Origin: Bacteroidota bacterium
GTDB taxonomy: Bacteria > Bacteroidota > Bacteroidia > Bacteroidales > Prolixibacteraceae
Assembly: GCA_023251435.1 (NCBI GenBank)
Contig: JAHEYU010000033.1
Location: 1 to 63,975 of the forward strand
Reading direction: 5' to 3'
DNA length: 63,975 bases
Position 1 is the first letter of the stretch; every line of letters begins with the position of its first letter. The translations under genes and the position numbers were made by a program. The notes below the pieces were generated by a model. That model saw only the letters and a program-made list of their open reading frames with translations. It was not told where the DNA came from and did not search any database. Shown one piece after another: positions 1 to 8,685 of the stretch.

Positions 1-2
1 CC

Positions 3-344
3 GATTACACTTTTGGAATAGGTAACGGACTGAATGTCATTTATGAACAGTTGTTGTTTGCCTACGATGAAAAACCTTTCCGCATCAACGATCCGTTTGT
101 CTTTTCCACACTTTCGCTCAACTATCCGCTTAGCCTGAACGACAATCTTAGCGCGATGGTTTATTACGACTGGATCAACAAAGGGGTTTATAACATCGTA
201 ACCTGGAACCATCAGTTCAGGAATATTACGCTTTACTGCATGGGTTTCAGCAACCCCAAACTGTATAAAATACCGCTAACCGCCAACGATATCAACCTGT
301 TTGCCGGCACTGGAATACAGGTAATGTTGGTTTTCAATCACTAA
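3..344 (+). CDS. C-terminal part of a probable outer membrane beta-barrel protein (5' end outside window)
   Basis: The frame is already open at base 3 and runs to a TAA at 342-344, so the gene starts upstream of the window. The visible 113 residues alternate polar and hydrophobic/aromatic residues in short strands (for example around LSAMVYYDWINKG and NITLYCMGFSNPK) and end in a strand that closes with phenylalanine-asparagine-histidine, which looks like the end of an outer membrane barrel. It lies 12 bp upstream of an ABC ATPase on the same strand and is probably co-transcribed with it. The barrel call is inference from residue pattern; the family cannot be named from this fragment. A TTG at 51 is internal to the frame and is not the true start. 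Confidence 0.55.
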   Translation, partial: DYTFGIGNGLNVIYEQLLFAYDEKPFRINDPFVFSTLSLNYPLSLNDNLSAMVYYDWINKGVYNIVTWNHQFRNITLYCMGFSNPKLYKIPLTANDINLFAGTGIQVMLVFNH

Positions 345-356
345 AATATTCGGTTT

Positions 357-1055
357 ATGGAAAACTCCGCCATCATTCAAATCAATCAGCTCATCAAACG
401 GTTCCCCATGGGAAAGGGTGAGTTTACAGCACTGAAAGGAATTAACCTGAACTTCGGGACAGGTGAATTTGCCGGGCTTATTGGTCCCAGTGGCTCCGGA
501 AAAACCACGCTGCTCAACATCATCGGATCACTCGATACACCCACAAAAGGAGAGGCAGTTGTGCTCGGAAAATCGATTTCCAAATTGAGTGCTAAAGAGT
601 CGGCCAAATTGCGCAAAGAGAGCCTTGGTTTTATTTTCCAGAGCTACAACCTGTTGCAGGTACACACGGTTTTCGAAAATGTTGAATTCCCACTGTTACT
701 GCTCGATTACACCACTTTGGAACGCAAAAAAATGGTGATGGATGCACTGGAATGGGTGGGTCTGACCGACAAAGTAAAATCGAAACCGCCACAACTTTCC
801 GGAGGAGAATGCCAGCGTGTGGCCATTGCCCGCGCCATGGTGAAAAAGCCCTCATTGGTGCTCGCCGATGAGCCAACCGCCAACCTCGATGCAGCCAACT
901 CGCACAACATACTGCAAACCATGCTGAACCTGAACCGTGAACTGAAAACCACCTTCATTTTTGCTACCCACGATGAAAAAGTCATCGGTTACCTGAAACG
1001 TAAAATCTTCCTGAAAGACGGCCTGGTCGATCAGGAAGAATGGATGAACCAGTAA
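357..1055 (+). CDS. ABC transporter ATP-binding protein (LolD/MacB type)
   Basis: A 232-residue nucleotide-binding subunit with all ABC motifs in order: Walker A GPSGSGKT (residues 43-50), Q-loop Q95, signature LSGGE (147-151), Walker B ending in LADE (169-172) and H-loop H205. Length and motif spacing match the LolD/MacB/FtsE class that energises FtsX-fold permeases. Two such permeases follow directly (1068 and 2240) and a LolA-like protein comes after them, so the likely role is powering extraction or transport of a lipoprotein or other envelope substrate at the inner membrane. The family is certain; the substrate is not shown by the sequence. Confidence 0.93.
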   Translation: MENSAIIQINQLIKRFPMGKGEFTALKGINLNFGTGEFAGLIGPSGSGKTTLLNIIGSLDTPTKGEAVVLGKSISKLSAKESAKLRKESLGFIFQSYNLLQVHTVFENVEFPLLLLDYTTLERKKMVMDALEWVGLTDKVKSKPPQLSGGECQRVAIARAMVKKPSLVLADEPTANLDAANSHNILQTMLNLNRELKTTFIFATHDEKVIGYLKRKIFLKDGLVDQEEWMNQ

Positions 1056-1067
1056 AATCGTGCAAGT

Positions 1068-2243
1068 ATGAAAATAGCTTTTAAATTGGCTTTCCGAAAC
1101 CTGATAGGCGCGGGGTTACGCACAGGATTGAATGTGATTGTGTTGTCGTTTTCCTTCGTGGTCATTATCTGGGCGAAAGGAATTTTGGTGGGCTGGGACC
1201 ATCAGGCCAAAAACGATATGGAACAATGGGAAATTGGCAAAGGCCAGTTTTGGCACAACCAGTACGACCCGTACGACGGATTCACGATTACCGACAGCCA
1301 TGCCCCAATTCCCAACGAATTTAAGCCTGAAATTGAAAAGGGCGAAATGGTGCCGATGCTTTTTGCGCAGGGAACCATTTACCCGCAGGGAAGGATGCAA
1401 CCGGCAATGATTAAAGGGATTCCAGCCAGTCAAAATTTGCTGAAAATACCAACACACAAACTCGATTCGGTGACCGATGCCATTCCTGCCATTATTGGAG
1501 AGGTGATGGCCCGTTCGAGCCACCTCGAAAAAGGGAGCCGTGTTGTTTTGAGATGGCGAGACAGCAAAGGCACCTTCGATGCAACTGAAATTGAGATTGT
1601 TGATATTTTTTCAACCACCGTGCCCACCATCGATGTGGCACAGGTTTGGATCAATCTGGAAACCATGCAGGAAAAACTGTTGCTTCCTGAACAGGCCACG
1701 CTTTTCAGCTTTGCCAATGCTGAAGAAAACCGCCCTGCAGTTGGAGACTTCAGGCTAAAAACCAAAAAAGAGTTGACCGCTGAAATTGACGCCATGATTA
1801 AAACCAAAAATGCAGGGCAGTCAGTCTTCTATTTTATACTGTTGCTGCTGGCTATGCTGGCCATTTTCGATACACAAATCTTATCCATTTTTCGCAGACA
1901 AAAAGAGATTGGAACCTACGTTGCCTTGGGCTATACCCGCCAGCAAGTAGTAACTCTGTTTACCGTAGAAGGGGCAATGCACGCAGTGCTGGCTGCGGCT
2001 TTGGCTGCTGTTTACGGAATCCCGTTTTTTATCTGGCAAGCCCGGGTAGGCTTCACCGTTCCGATGGACACGAGCGAATTTGGGATGGCCATTGCGCCAA
2101 CCATGTACCCGATTTACAGTGTTGGATTGATACTTTCAACCACTTTAATTGTGCTTTTGACCACCTCGGTGGTAAGTTACTGGCCGGCACGCCGCATTGC
2201 AAAAATGAACCCAACTGAAGCTTTAAGGGGGAAAATACAATGA
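1068..2243 (+). CDS. ABC transporter permease, FtsX/MacB fold
   Basis: A 391-residue permease with the usual layout of the family: one N-terminal membrane helix (about residues 15-40), a large periplasmic domain (about 45-255), then three C-terminal helices, the last ending in the typical tail WPARRIAKMNPTEALRG. The segment FRRQKEIGTYVALGYT before the second helix is the coupling region seen in FtsX-type permeases. It begins 12 bp after the ATPase gene and overlaps the next permease by 4 bp (ATGA), so the two permeases are translationally coupled and probably form a heterodimer, as LolC and LolE do. The LolC/E comparison is by architecture only. Confidence 0.9.
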   Translation: MKIAFKLAFRNLIGAGLRTGLNVIVLSFSFVVIIWAKGILVGWDHQAKNDMEQWEIGKGQFWHNQYDPYDGFTITDSHAPIPNEFKPEIEKGEMVPMLFAQGTIYPQGRMQPAMIKGIPASQNLLKIPTHKLDSVTDAIPAIIGEVMARSSHLEKGSRVVLRWRDSKGTFDATEIEIVDIFSTTVPTIDVAQVWINLETMQEKLLLPEQATLFSFANAEENRPAVGDFRLKTKKELTAEIDAMIKTKNAGQSVFYFILLLLAMLAIFDTQILSIFRRQKEIGTYVALGYTRQQVVTLFTVEGAMHAVLAAALAAVYGIPFFIWQARVGFTVPMDTSEFGMAIAPTMYPIYSVGLILSTTLIVLLTTSVVSYWPARRIAKMNPTEALRGKIQ

Positions 2244-3526
2244 TACGATTTCTGTTGAAAGGTTTGCTGCGCGACAAAAGGCGCAGCCTGATGCCCATCC
2301 TCATCGTAGCGGTTGGCGTTTCATTGAGCGTGTTTCTTCATGCCTACATTACCGGTTTGATGAACGATTCGATTGAGATGAATGCCAAATTGAGTTTTGG
2401 TCATGTTAAAGTGGTAACCAAATCGTTTGCCGAAAACATCAGCCAAATGCCAACCGATCTGGCGCTGCTCGAAACCGGTGCATTGAAAGAAAAACTTAGT
2501 CAGGAATTTCCTGATATTACCTGGGTGGAACGCATCCAGTTTGGCGGTTTGATAGATGCACCCGATGAAAACGGCGAAACAAAATCTCAAGGTCCGGCCC
2601 TGGGAATTGGCGTTGATCTGCTTTCAGCCCCGACTGGTCGGGGGGGCGAAGCAGAGCGGATGGGCATGGCGAAATCGTTGGTACGTGGACGTTTACCTGA
2701 AATGAAAGGCGAAATAGTACTAAGCGAACTGTTTTCTCAAAAGTTGGGCGTAAATCCGGGCGACAAGATTACGCTGATTGGTTCGACCATGAACGGTGCT
2801 ATGAGCTACTATAATTTTATCCTGGCCGGAACGCTTTCGTTTGGCGTTCAGGTAATGGACAAAGGAACCATCATTGCTGATATTGAAGATGTTCGTTTGG
2901 CGCTCGACATGGAAGATGCTGCCACTGAAATCACTGGATTTTTCGGTTCAGGCTACTTTTCGGCTGATCTGGCCGCAGATGTAAAAGAAAAGTTCCTGTC
3001 GAATTTTCCAAATCCTGAAAATGATGAATACGCTCCGGTAATGTTATCACTTAAAGATCAGGGAAGTATGGGGCAGTTTGTTGATTTGTCGAACACGATG
3101 GGAGCCATTATTACATTTGTATTTATGCTGGCCATGTCGTTGGTTTTGTGGAATGCCGGGTTGCTCGGAGGAATTCGCCGTTACGGTGAATTTGGAATCC
3201 GATTGGCCATGGGTGAAGAGAAAAATCATGTCTATCGGACACTGGTTTACGAATCGGTGATGATTGGGATTGCCGGATCTGTTGTTGGTACCACAATCGG
3301 ACTGTTCTTTGCCTGGCTAATGCAAACCTATGGATTAGATCTGGGCGATTCGATGAAAGGTTCGTCGATGATGATGCCCACTATTATTCGCGCCCGCATC
3401 ACCCCGGTTGATTTTTACATCGGATTCCTGCCTGGAATTATATCGACTGTGATTGGCGCAATGCTTGCAGGAGTTGGCATTTATAAACGAAAAACCTCGC
3501 AACTGTTTAAAGAATTGGAGGCGTAA
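2240..3526 (+). CDS. ABC transporter permease, FtsX/MacB fold (second subunit)
   Basis: A 428-residue permease of the same fold as the preceding gene: an N-terminal helix (about residues 15-37), a periplasmic domain, and three C-terminal helices (around 290-410). RRYGEFGIRLAMGEEK (before the second helix) is the coupling motif region. The start ATG overlaps the upstream stop (ATGA at 2240-2243). One oddity is a perfect CCCCGAC/GTCGGGG palindrome at 2628-2643, inside the codons for a Gly/Ala-rich stretch of the periplasmic domain, which looks like a small repeat captured in frame. Probable partner of the 1068 permease in a lipoprotein-export-like complex. Confidence 0.9.
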   Translation: MIRFLLKGLLRDKRRSLMPILIVAVGVSLSVFLHAYITGLMNDSIEMNAKLSFGHVKVVTKSFAENISQMPTDLALLETGALKEKLSQEFPDITWVERIQFGGLIDAPDENGETKSQGPALGIGVDLLSAPTGRGGEAERMGMAKSLVRGRLPEMKGEIVLSELFSQKLGVNPGDKITLIGSTMNGAMSYYNFILAGTLSFGVQVMDKGTIIADIEDVRLALDMEDAATEITGFFGSGYFSADLAADVKEKFLSNFPNPENDEYAPVMLSLKDQGSMGQFVDLSNTMGAIITFVFMLAMSLVLWNAGLLGGIRRYGEFGIRLAMGEEKNHVYRTLVYESVMIGIAGSVVGTTIGLFFAWLMQTYGLDLGDSMKGSSMMMPTIIRARITPVDFYIGFLPGIISTVIGAMLAGVGIYKRKTSQLFKELEA

Positions 3527-3621
3527 TGTATGTTCGACGGACAGGTCAAACTAAAACAACAACCTGTCAGCGTCTTTAGACCTGAAAGCGTTAAAAACTA
3601 AATCAAATAAAAACAAAACGC

Positions 3622-4356
3622 ATGAAAGCACTGATTAACTATATTTTAGCTGTAATTTTATTTTCTGGTTTCACCAATCCTGATGCCACCGAAATCCTGA
3701 AAAAAGTGGACAAAAATCTGTCGTCGGACAATCGTGTGATGGAATCGCAGATTACCATACAGGGGAAACGTGGTGCGCGAACCATTAGCTCGAAAACCTA
3801 TGCGATGGGCGATAAAAAGTCGTTTTCCGAGTACCTTTCCCCAGCCCGCGAACAGGGAACCAAAATGCTGAAACTCGAGAACCAGCTTTGGATTTATTCA
3901 CCATCGACCGACCGCATCATCCAGATTTCGGGGCACCTGTTGCGCCAGTCGGTGATGGGCTCCGACCTCTCGTACGAAGACATGATGGACGACCGCAAAC
4001 TCACCGATATTTACTCGGCGAAAGTATTGGGTGAAGAAGAAATGTACGGCCGTAAAACCTACCTGATTGAACTTACTGCCAAGGTGACTGACGTTGCCTA
4101 CCACTCGCAAAAGATGTGGGTTGATGCCGAGCGTTTTGTGCCGCTGAAACAGGAACTGTTTGCGAAAAGCGGACAGTTGCTCAAACGTTTGGAAATGAAA
4201 GATATCATTCAGGTAAAAGGACGATGGTTTCCGTCAACCATGATTTACAAAGATATGCTGAAAGAAGGCGACGGCACCGAATTTAAAATCACCAAAATCG
4301 AATTCAATGTGGACATTCCGGAGTATATTTTCAGCAAAGCGGCGTTGAAAAAGTGA
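3622..4356 (+). CDS. LolA-like outer membrane lipoprotein-sorting protein
   Basis: A 244-residue exported protein with a signal peptide at residues 1-20. The body matches the periplasmic LolA-like fold of the group annotated 'outer membrane lipoprotein-sorting protein': an early ATEILKKVDKNLSS helix, then strands carrying KMLKLENQLWIYSP and a late RWFPSTMIYKD strand. This group is distinct from classical LolA and commonly sits next to FtsX-type ABC systems, as here. It follows the permease pair by 95 bp and is probably the periplasmic carrier of the same system. The exact cargo is unknown. Confidence 0.85.
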   Translation: MKALINYILAVILFSGFTNPDATEILKKVDKNLSSDNRVMESQITIQGKRGARTISSKTYAMGDKKSFSEYLSPAREQGTKMLKLENQLWIYSPSTDRIIQISGHLLRQSVMGSDLSYEDMMDDRKLTDIYSAKVLGEEEMYGRKTYLIELTAKVTDVAYHSQKMWVDAERFVPLKQELFAKSGQLLKRLEMKDIIQVKGRWFPSTMIYKDMLKEGDGTEFKITKIEFNVDIPEYIFSKAALKK

Positions 4357-4362
4357 ATTTCC

Positions 4363-5382
4363 TTATTCTCTTACCGAACTTCCCCTCACAATCAGATCAG
4401 CTTTCAGAATTTTTATTTCAGGGACATATTCCTCTTCGTCAGATAAAATCCGATGAAAAAGCATTTCGGCAGCAGTAGTTCCCATTTCATAGCCATGCTG
4501 ATCGACCGAAGAAAGATGCGGATCTGTGATTCCGGAGAAACGACCATCCGAAAATCCGACAATAGAGATTTGGTCAGGAATTTTGTATCCGCGTTTCTGA
4601 ATGGTTTGCATTGCTCCAATGGCTGTTAGGTCGTTTACGGCAAAAACACCATCGGGAACAATTCCGGCATCCAGCATTTCAACAACGGCATTGCGGGCTT
4701 TTTCGAAAGTATCTGCTTCAATAATCAGGCGATTGTCAACCGGGAGTCCGGCTTCTGCAAGAGCGTTCAGGTAACCTTGCAATCGTTCTTGCCCAATGAT
4801 GAGGCTTTGCGGACCGGCAAAATGAGCAATTCGTTTCCGTCCGGTTTCAATTAAGTGGCGGGTAGCTTTGTAGGAGGCTTCCATATCGTCAATAATTACC
4901 TGATCGGCATTAATATCAGGAGCAATACGATCGAAAAATACAAGCGGAATTCCGCCTTCCTGAAGATTTATAAAATGATCGAAGTTATACGTTTCTTTCG
5001 AGATAGAAACTAAAATTCCATCGACCCGGTGTGAGAGTAAAGTTCGGGCGTTGGCAACTTCACGATCAAAACTTTCGTTCGACTGGCAGATAATAACGGT
5101 AAATCCTTTTTGGGAGGCAACATCTTCAATACCACTGATGACTGATGAGAAGAAGTAATGTACAATTTCAGGAATAATAACACCAATAGTATTGCTGCGG
5201 CTGTTTTTCAGGCTTAGGGCAACGGCATTAGGCTGGTATTTTAATTTGTTGGCCAGCTCATTCACTGCCTTTTTTGTATCCACATTAATGTCCGGATGAT
5301 CTTTCAGTGCCCTCGAAACGGTGGAAGGCGAGATTCCCAGAATCCTTGCTATATCCTTAATTGTGATCTGATTACTTCTCAT
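4363..5382 (-). CDS. LacI-family transcriptional regulator of the starch-type locus
   Basis: A 339-residue regulator: N-terminal LacI helix-turn-helix (residues 5-55, with ITIKDIARILGISPSTVSRAL and the hinge helix YQPNAVALSLKN), then a periplasmic-binding-protein-like effector domain (about 62-335). It is transcribed away from the SusC gene with 327 bp between the two starts, the usual layout of a local regulator of a polysaccharide utilisation locus. A 12-bp near-palindrome with a central CG, typical of LacI operators, lies in that gap at 5530-5541. The effector is probably an oligosaccharide from starch breakdown, inferred from the neighbouring genes. Confidence 0.92.
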   Translation of the reverse strand: MRSNQITIKDIARILGISPSTVSRALKDHPDINVDTKKAVNELANKLKYQPNAVALSLKNSRSNTIGVIIPEIVHYFFSSVISGIEDVASQKGFTVIICQSNESFDREVANARTLLSHRVDGILVSISKETYNFDHFINLQEGGIPLVFFDRIAPDINADQVIIDDMEASYKATRHLIETGRKRIAHFAGPQSLIIGQERLQGYLNALAEAGLPVDNRLIIEADTFEKARNAVVEMLDAGIVPDGVFAVNDLTAIGAMQTIQKRGYKIPDQISIVGFSDGRFSGITDPHLSSVDQHGYEMGTTAAEMLFHRILSDEEEYVPEIKILKADLIVRGSSVRE

Positions 5383-5709
5383 ATACTTTTCTATAAAATC
5401 TCAATATAGTTCATAAAGATAATGAATAATTGAGGTGCTTAAATTATCAAAAATTTTGCGGGAAAACACCCATGTTTTGTACCTACCAGCTACTACCTGT
5501 TTAATAACATTTTGTATGCAAACGACTTCGCAAACGATTGCGGAAAACAGGCGGTAACATTTTTTAACTAAATTTTAACAGTTTATATACTTTGGTCACG
5601 GAATTAATTATAATGAAGTCGAAAAACGGACAAAAAAACTAATGGAATTAACTAAAAAATCAAATCAATGAGTTTTAAACGAGTATTTGAACCAATAATT
5701 AATTAAAAC
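5383..5709. promoter_or_regulatory. Divergent control region between LacI regulator and SusC gene
   Basis: This 327-bp gap holds the promoters for both directions. Near-palindrome GCAAACGATTGC at 5530-5541 (one mismatch between arms, central CG) is a plausible LacI-family operator. A sequence resembling the Bacteroidota -7 element (TAnnTTTG), here TATACTTTG with one extra base, lies at 5586-5594 and would give a 5' leader of about 110 nt to susC. No clear -33 element was found. Both assignments rest on motif resemblance only. Confidence 0.4.
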
Positions 5710-8664
5710 ATGAGGATTATTCGCAAAAACCTAAAAGTAACAATACTGATGCTGTCGCTTCTGCTGGGAAACTTTGCAATGGCACAGCAGTCGGTATTTT
5801 CGGGCAAGGTGACCGATAGTTCATCGGGAGAAGCTTTGCCGGGTGTTTCTATCGTAGTTAAAGGAACTACCAACGGAACCATTTCCACAGCCGACGGCAG
5901 TTTTTCACTCCAAACCAACCGGGGTGATATTGTACAGTTTTCATTTATCGGTTACACAACCCAGGAGATTGTTGCACAGGGACAAACTAACTTGTTAGTT
6001 TCGTTTGTAGTTGACAATGAACAACTGGAAGAAGTGGTTGTAATTGGCTACGGAACTGTAAAAAAATCGGATGCAACAGGATCTGTGAGCACCGTTAGTT
6101 CAAAAGATTTCAATAAAGGTGCTATAACTTCACCACAGGATTTATTGGTTGGTAAGAGTGCCGGTGTGGTAATTACTACATCGGGCGGAGCTCCCGGAAG
6201 CGGATCAACGATTCGTATCCGTGGTGGTTCTTCTCTGAATGCCTCCAACGACCCGTTGATTATTATTGACGGAGTTCCGCTTGACAACAATAATGTTTCT
6301 GGAAGTCGTAACTTCCTTGGTTTTGTTAACCCTAACGACATCGAGACATTTACTGTTTTGAAAGATGCTTCGGCAACCGCAATTTATGGTTCGAGGGCAT
6401 CAAATGGTGTTATTCTTATCACCACTAAAAAAGGATTGGTTGGCAGCCCTATGAAAATTAGTTATGACGGAAGTACTTCTGTTTCAAGCGCCATCGAATT
6501 CGTCGATGTTTATTCGGGCGATGAATTACGCCAGATTGCTTATGAGCACAAAGATTTATTCGGTGCCGACAGCTTTACAAAGCTTGGGAATGCAAATACC
6601 GATTGGCAGGAAGAAATTTTCCGCACAGCAGTATCTCAGGATCACAACATCAGCTTGTCGGGTGCATATAAAACCTTGCCTTACCGTGTTTCTATCGGTT
6701 ATACCGACCAGAATGGTATCATGAAAAATACCGACATGCAAAGGTTAACTGCAGCAATAAGTTTAGACCCTTCATTCCTGAATAACACTTTAAAAGTGAA
6801 TATTAATGTGAAAGGAATGACTACCGATAACAATTTTGGTGATTCGGGCGCATTGGGTTCTGCAATCAACATGGATCCAACCAAACCGGTAAAAGACGGC
6901 AATGTTAAATCTGATGGTTATTTCCAGTGGAGCAACTACGGCGCTAACCTTGGTACTCCCAATCCGGTTGAGCAGTTAATGTCAGCCGATAACAAATCGA
7001 ATGTACAGCGCGTAATCGGTAACGTTCAGATGAATTACAAAATTCCGTTTATTCCTGAACTTCGTGCAAACTTAAATGTTGCAAGCGACTATACTGTTAG
7101 CGAAGGACACAACAATCGTCCTCCAACATCGCCATCAACGCTAACCAGTCCGTATTGGGGCCGGATAAACAGCTACAGCGCTGAAAACCGTAACGACCTG
7201 CTCGATTTTTATTTGAATTACGCAAAAGACATCAGTCAGATTAAAAGCAGAATCGACGCAACAGCCGGTTATTCATGGCAGCACTTCCAGCGCGAAGGAA
7301 AAAGCAACACTACCGGATACTACTTACCAACCCAAACTGCACAGAAGGACAGTTCAACTTTCATTACTGAAAACTATTTGGTTTCATTCTTCGGACGGTT
7401 GAATTATACCCTGATGGATAGGTATTTACTAACCTTTACAGTTCGTAACGACGGATCTTCACGTTTTGCAGAAGATAATCAGTGGGGACTTTTCCCTTCA
7501 GCAGCTTTTGCATGGAAAATCAAAGAAGAATCCTTCCTGAAAAATGTAAAAGCAGTTTCCGATCTTAAATTAAGATTAGGCTGGGGGGTTACCGGGCAAC
7601 AAGACATTGGTAACGATTATCCGGCCCAGGCAAGGTACATAAGTTCATCGCCAGGTTCATATTATCCGATTGGCGGCACATTCCTACCAACATTGCGTCC
7701 AAGCGCTTACGATCCCGACATCAAATGGGAAGAAACAACTACCCAGAACATCGGATTGGATTTTGGTTTCATGAACGACCGTATCACAGGATCTTTCGAT
7801 CTTTACCAGCGTGTTACCGACGATTTATTGAATACTGTTACAATTCCAAGTGGTAGTAACTTCTCTAACCAGTTGTTAACCAACGTAGGAAGTCTTGAAA
7901 ATAAAGGTGCTGAATTCTCATTGAACCTGACACCCATCTCGAAAAAGGATATGTCGCTGATTTTGGGATTCAATGCTACCTATAACAAAAACGAAATTAC
8001 CAAGTTGCTCATCAGCGACGATCCCAATTACATTGGTGTACTTTACGGCGATGCATTTACCGGCCAAAAGCAAGTTACCAGAGTTGGCTATCCTGCCTAT
8101 TCGTATTTCCTGAACAAACAGGTGTACGATGCCAATGGCAACCCAATTGAAGGTTTGTATGTCGATCTTTCAGGAAAAGGTGGTACAGTGAATGGCAATA
8201 CTGCCAATCAGTACATTTACCACAATCCGGTTCCCGATTATCTGTTCGGTTTCTCGGCAAGGTTTAACTACAAGAACTTCGATTTATCAGCTTCAAGCCG
8301 CGCCAACATCGGAAATTACGTATATAATCAGGTGGCAGCCGGAGCTTCTTACGACCAGACTTATCAGATCGGATACTGGAAAAACTTTCCAACATACCTG
8401 AGTGATACAAAATTCGTGAAACGCCAGTTTACAAGCGATTATTTTGTTTCAAACGCTTCGTTCTTTAAGCTTGACAATGTGAGTGCCGGTTATAGTTTCG
8501 ATAACATCTTTGATAAAATGTCGGCACGTGTGAGCTTCACAGTTCAAAACGTATTGACTGTCACAAAATACAAAGGAATCGATCCTGAAGTTTCAGGCGG
8601 TATTGATAACAATTTCTATCCAAGGCCCCGTACCTTTATGCTTGGTTTAAGCTTATCCTATTAA
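5710..8664 (+). CDS. SusC/RagA-family TonB-linked outer membrane transporter
   Basis: A 984-residue TonB-dependent transporter. Order of parts: signal peptide (1-26), carboxypeptidase-D-like regulatory domain (about 29-105), the TonB-box region EEVVVIGYGTVKKSDATGS, plug domain with TIRIRGGSSLNASNDPLIIIDGVP, and a 22-stranded barrel to the C-terminal aromatic tyrosine. It imports oligosaccharides bound by its SusD partner, which is the next gene (21 bp downstream). The two SusE/F-type starch-binding lipoproteins and GH13 amylase that follow point to maltooligosaccharides as substrate. Family assignment is certain; the substrate is inferred from context. Confidence 0.97.
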   Translation: MRIIRKNLKVTILMLSLLLGNFAMAQQSVFSGKVTDSSSGEALPGVSIVVKGTTNGTISTADGSFSLQTNRGDIVQFSFIGYTTQEIVAQGQTNLLVSFVVDNEQLEEVVVIGYGTVKKSDATGSVSTVSSKDFNKGAITSPQDLLVGKSAGVVITTSGGAPGSGSTIRIRGGSSLNASNDPLIIIDGVPLDNNNVSGSRNFLGFVNPNDIETFTVLKDASATAIYGSRASNGVILITTKKGLVGSPMKISYDGSTSVSSAIEFVDVYSGDELRQIAYEHKDLFGADSFTKLGNANTDWQEEIFRTAVSQDHNISLSGAYKTLPYRVSIGYTDQNGIMKNTDMQRLTAAISLDPSFLNNTLKVNINVKGMTTDNNFGDSGALGSAINMDPTKPVKDGNVKSDGYFQWSNYGANLGTPNPVEQLMSADNKSNVQRVIGNVQMNYKIPFIPELRANLNVASDYTVSEGHNNRPPTSPSTLTSPYWGRINSYSAENRNDLLDFYLNYAKDISQIKSRIDATAGYSWQHFQREGKSNTTGYYLPTQTAQKDSSTFITENYLVSFFGRLNYTLMDRYLLTFTVRNDGSSRFAEDNQWGLFPSAAFAWKIKEESFLKNVKAVSDLKLRLGWGVTGQQDIGNDYPAQARYISSSPGSYYPIGGTFLPTLRPSAYDPDIKWEETTTQNIGLDFGFMNDRITGSFDLYQRVTDDLLNTVTIPSGSNFSNQLLTNVGSLENKGAEFSLNLTPISKKDMSLILGFNATYNKNEITKLLISDDPNYIGVLYGDAFTGQKQVTRVGYPAYSYFLNKQVYDANGNPIEGLYVDLSGKGGTVNGNTANQYIYHNPVPDYLFGFSARFNYKNFDLSASSRANIGNYVYNQVAAGASYDQTYQIGYWKNFPTYLSDTKFVKRQFTSDYFVSNASFFKLDNVSAGYSFDNIFDKMSARVSFTVQNVLTVTKYKGIDPEVSGGIDNNFYPRPRTFMLGLSLSY

Positions 8665-8685
8665 AATTCTTAAGAAATAACAGAT

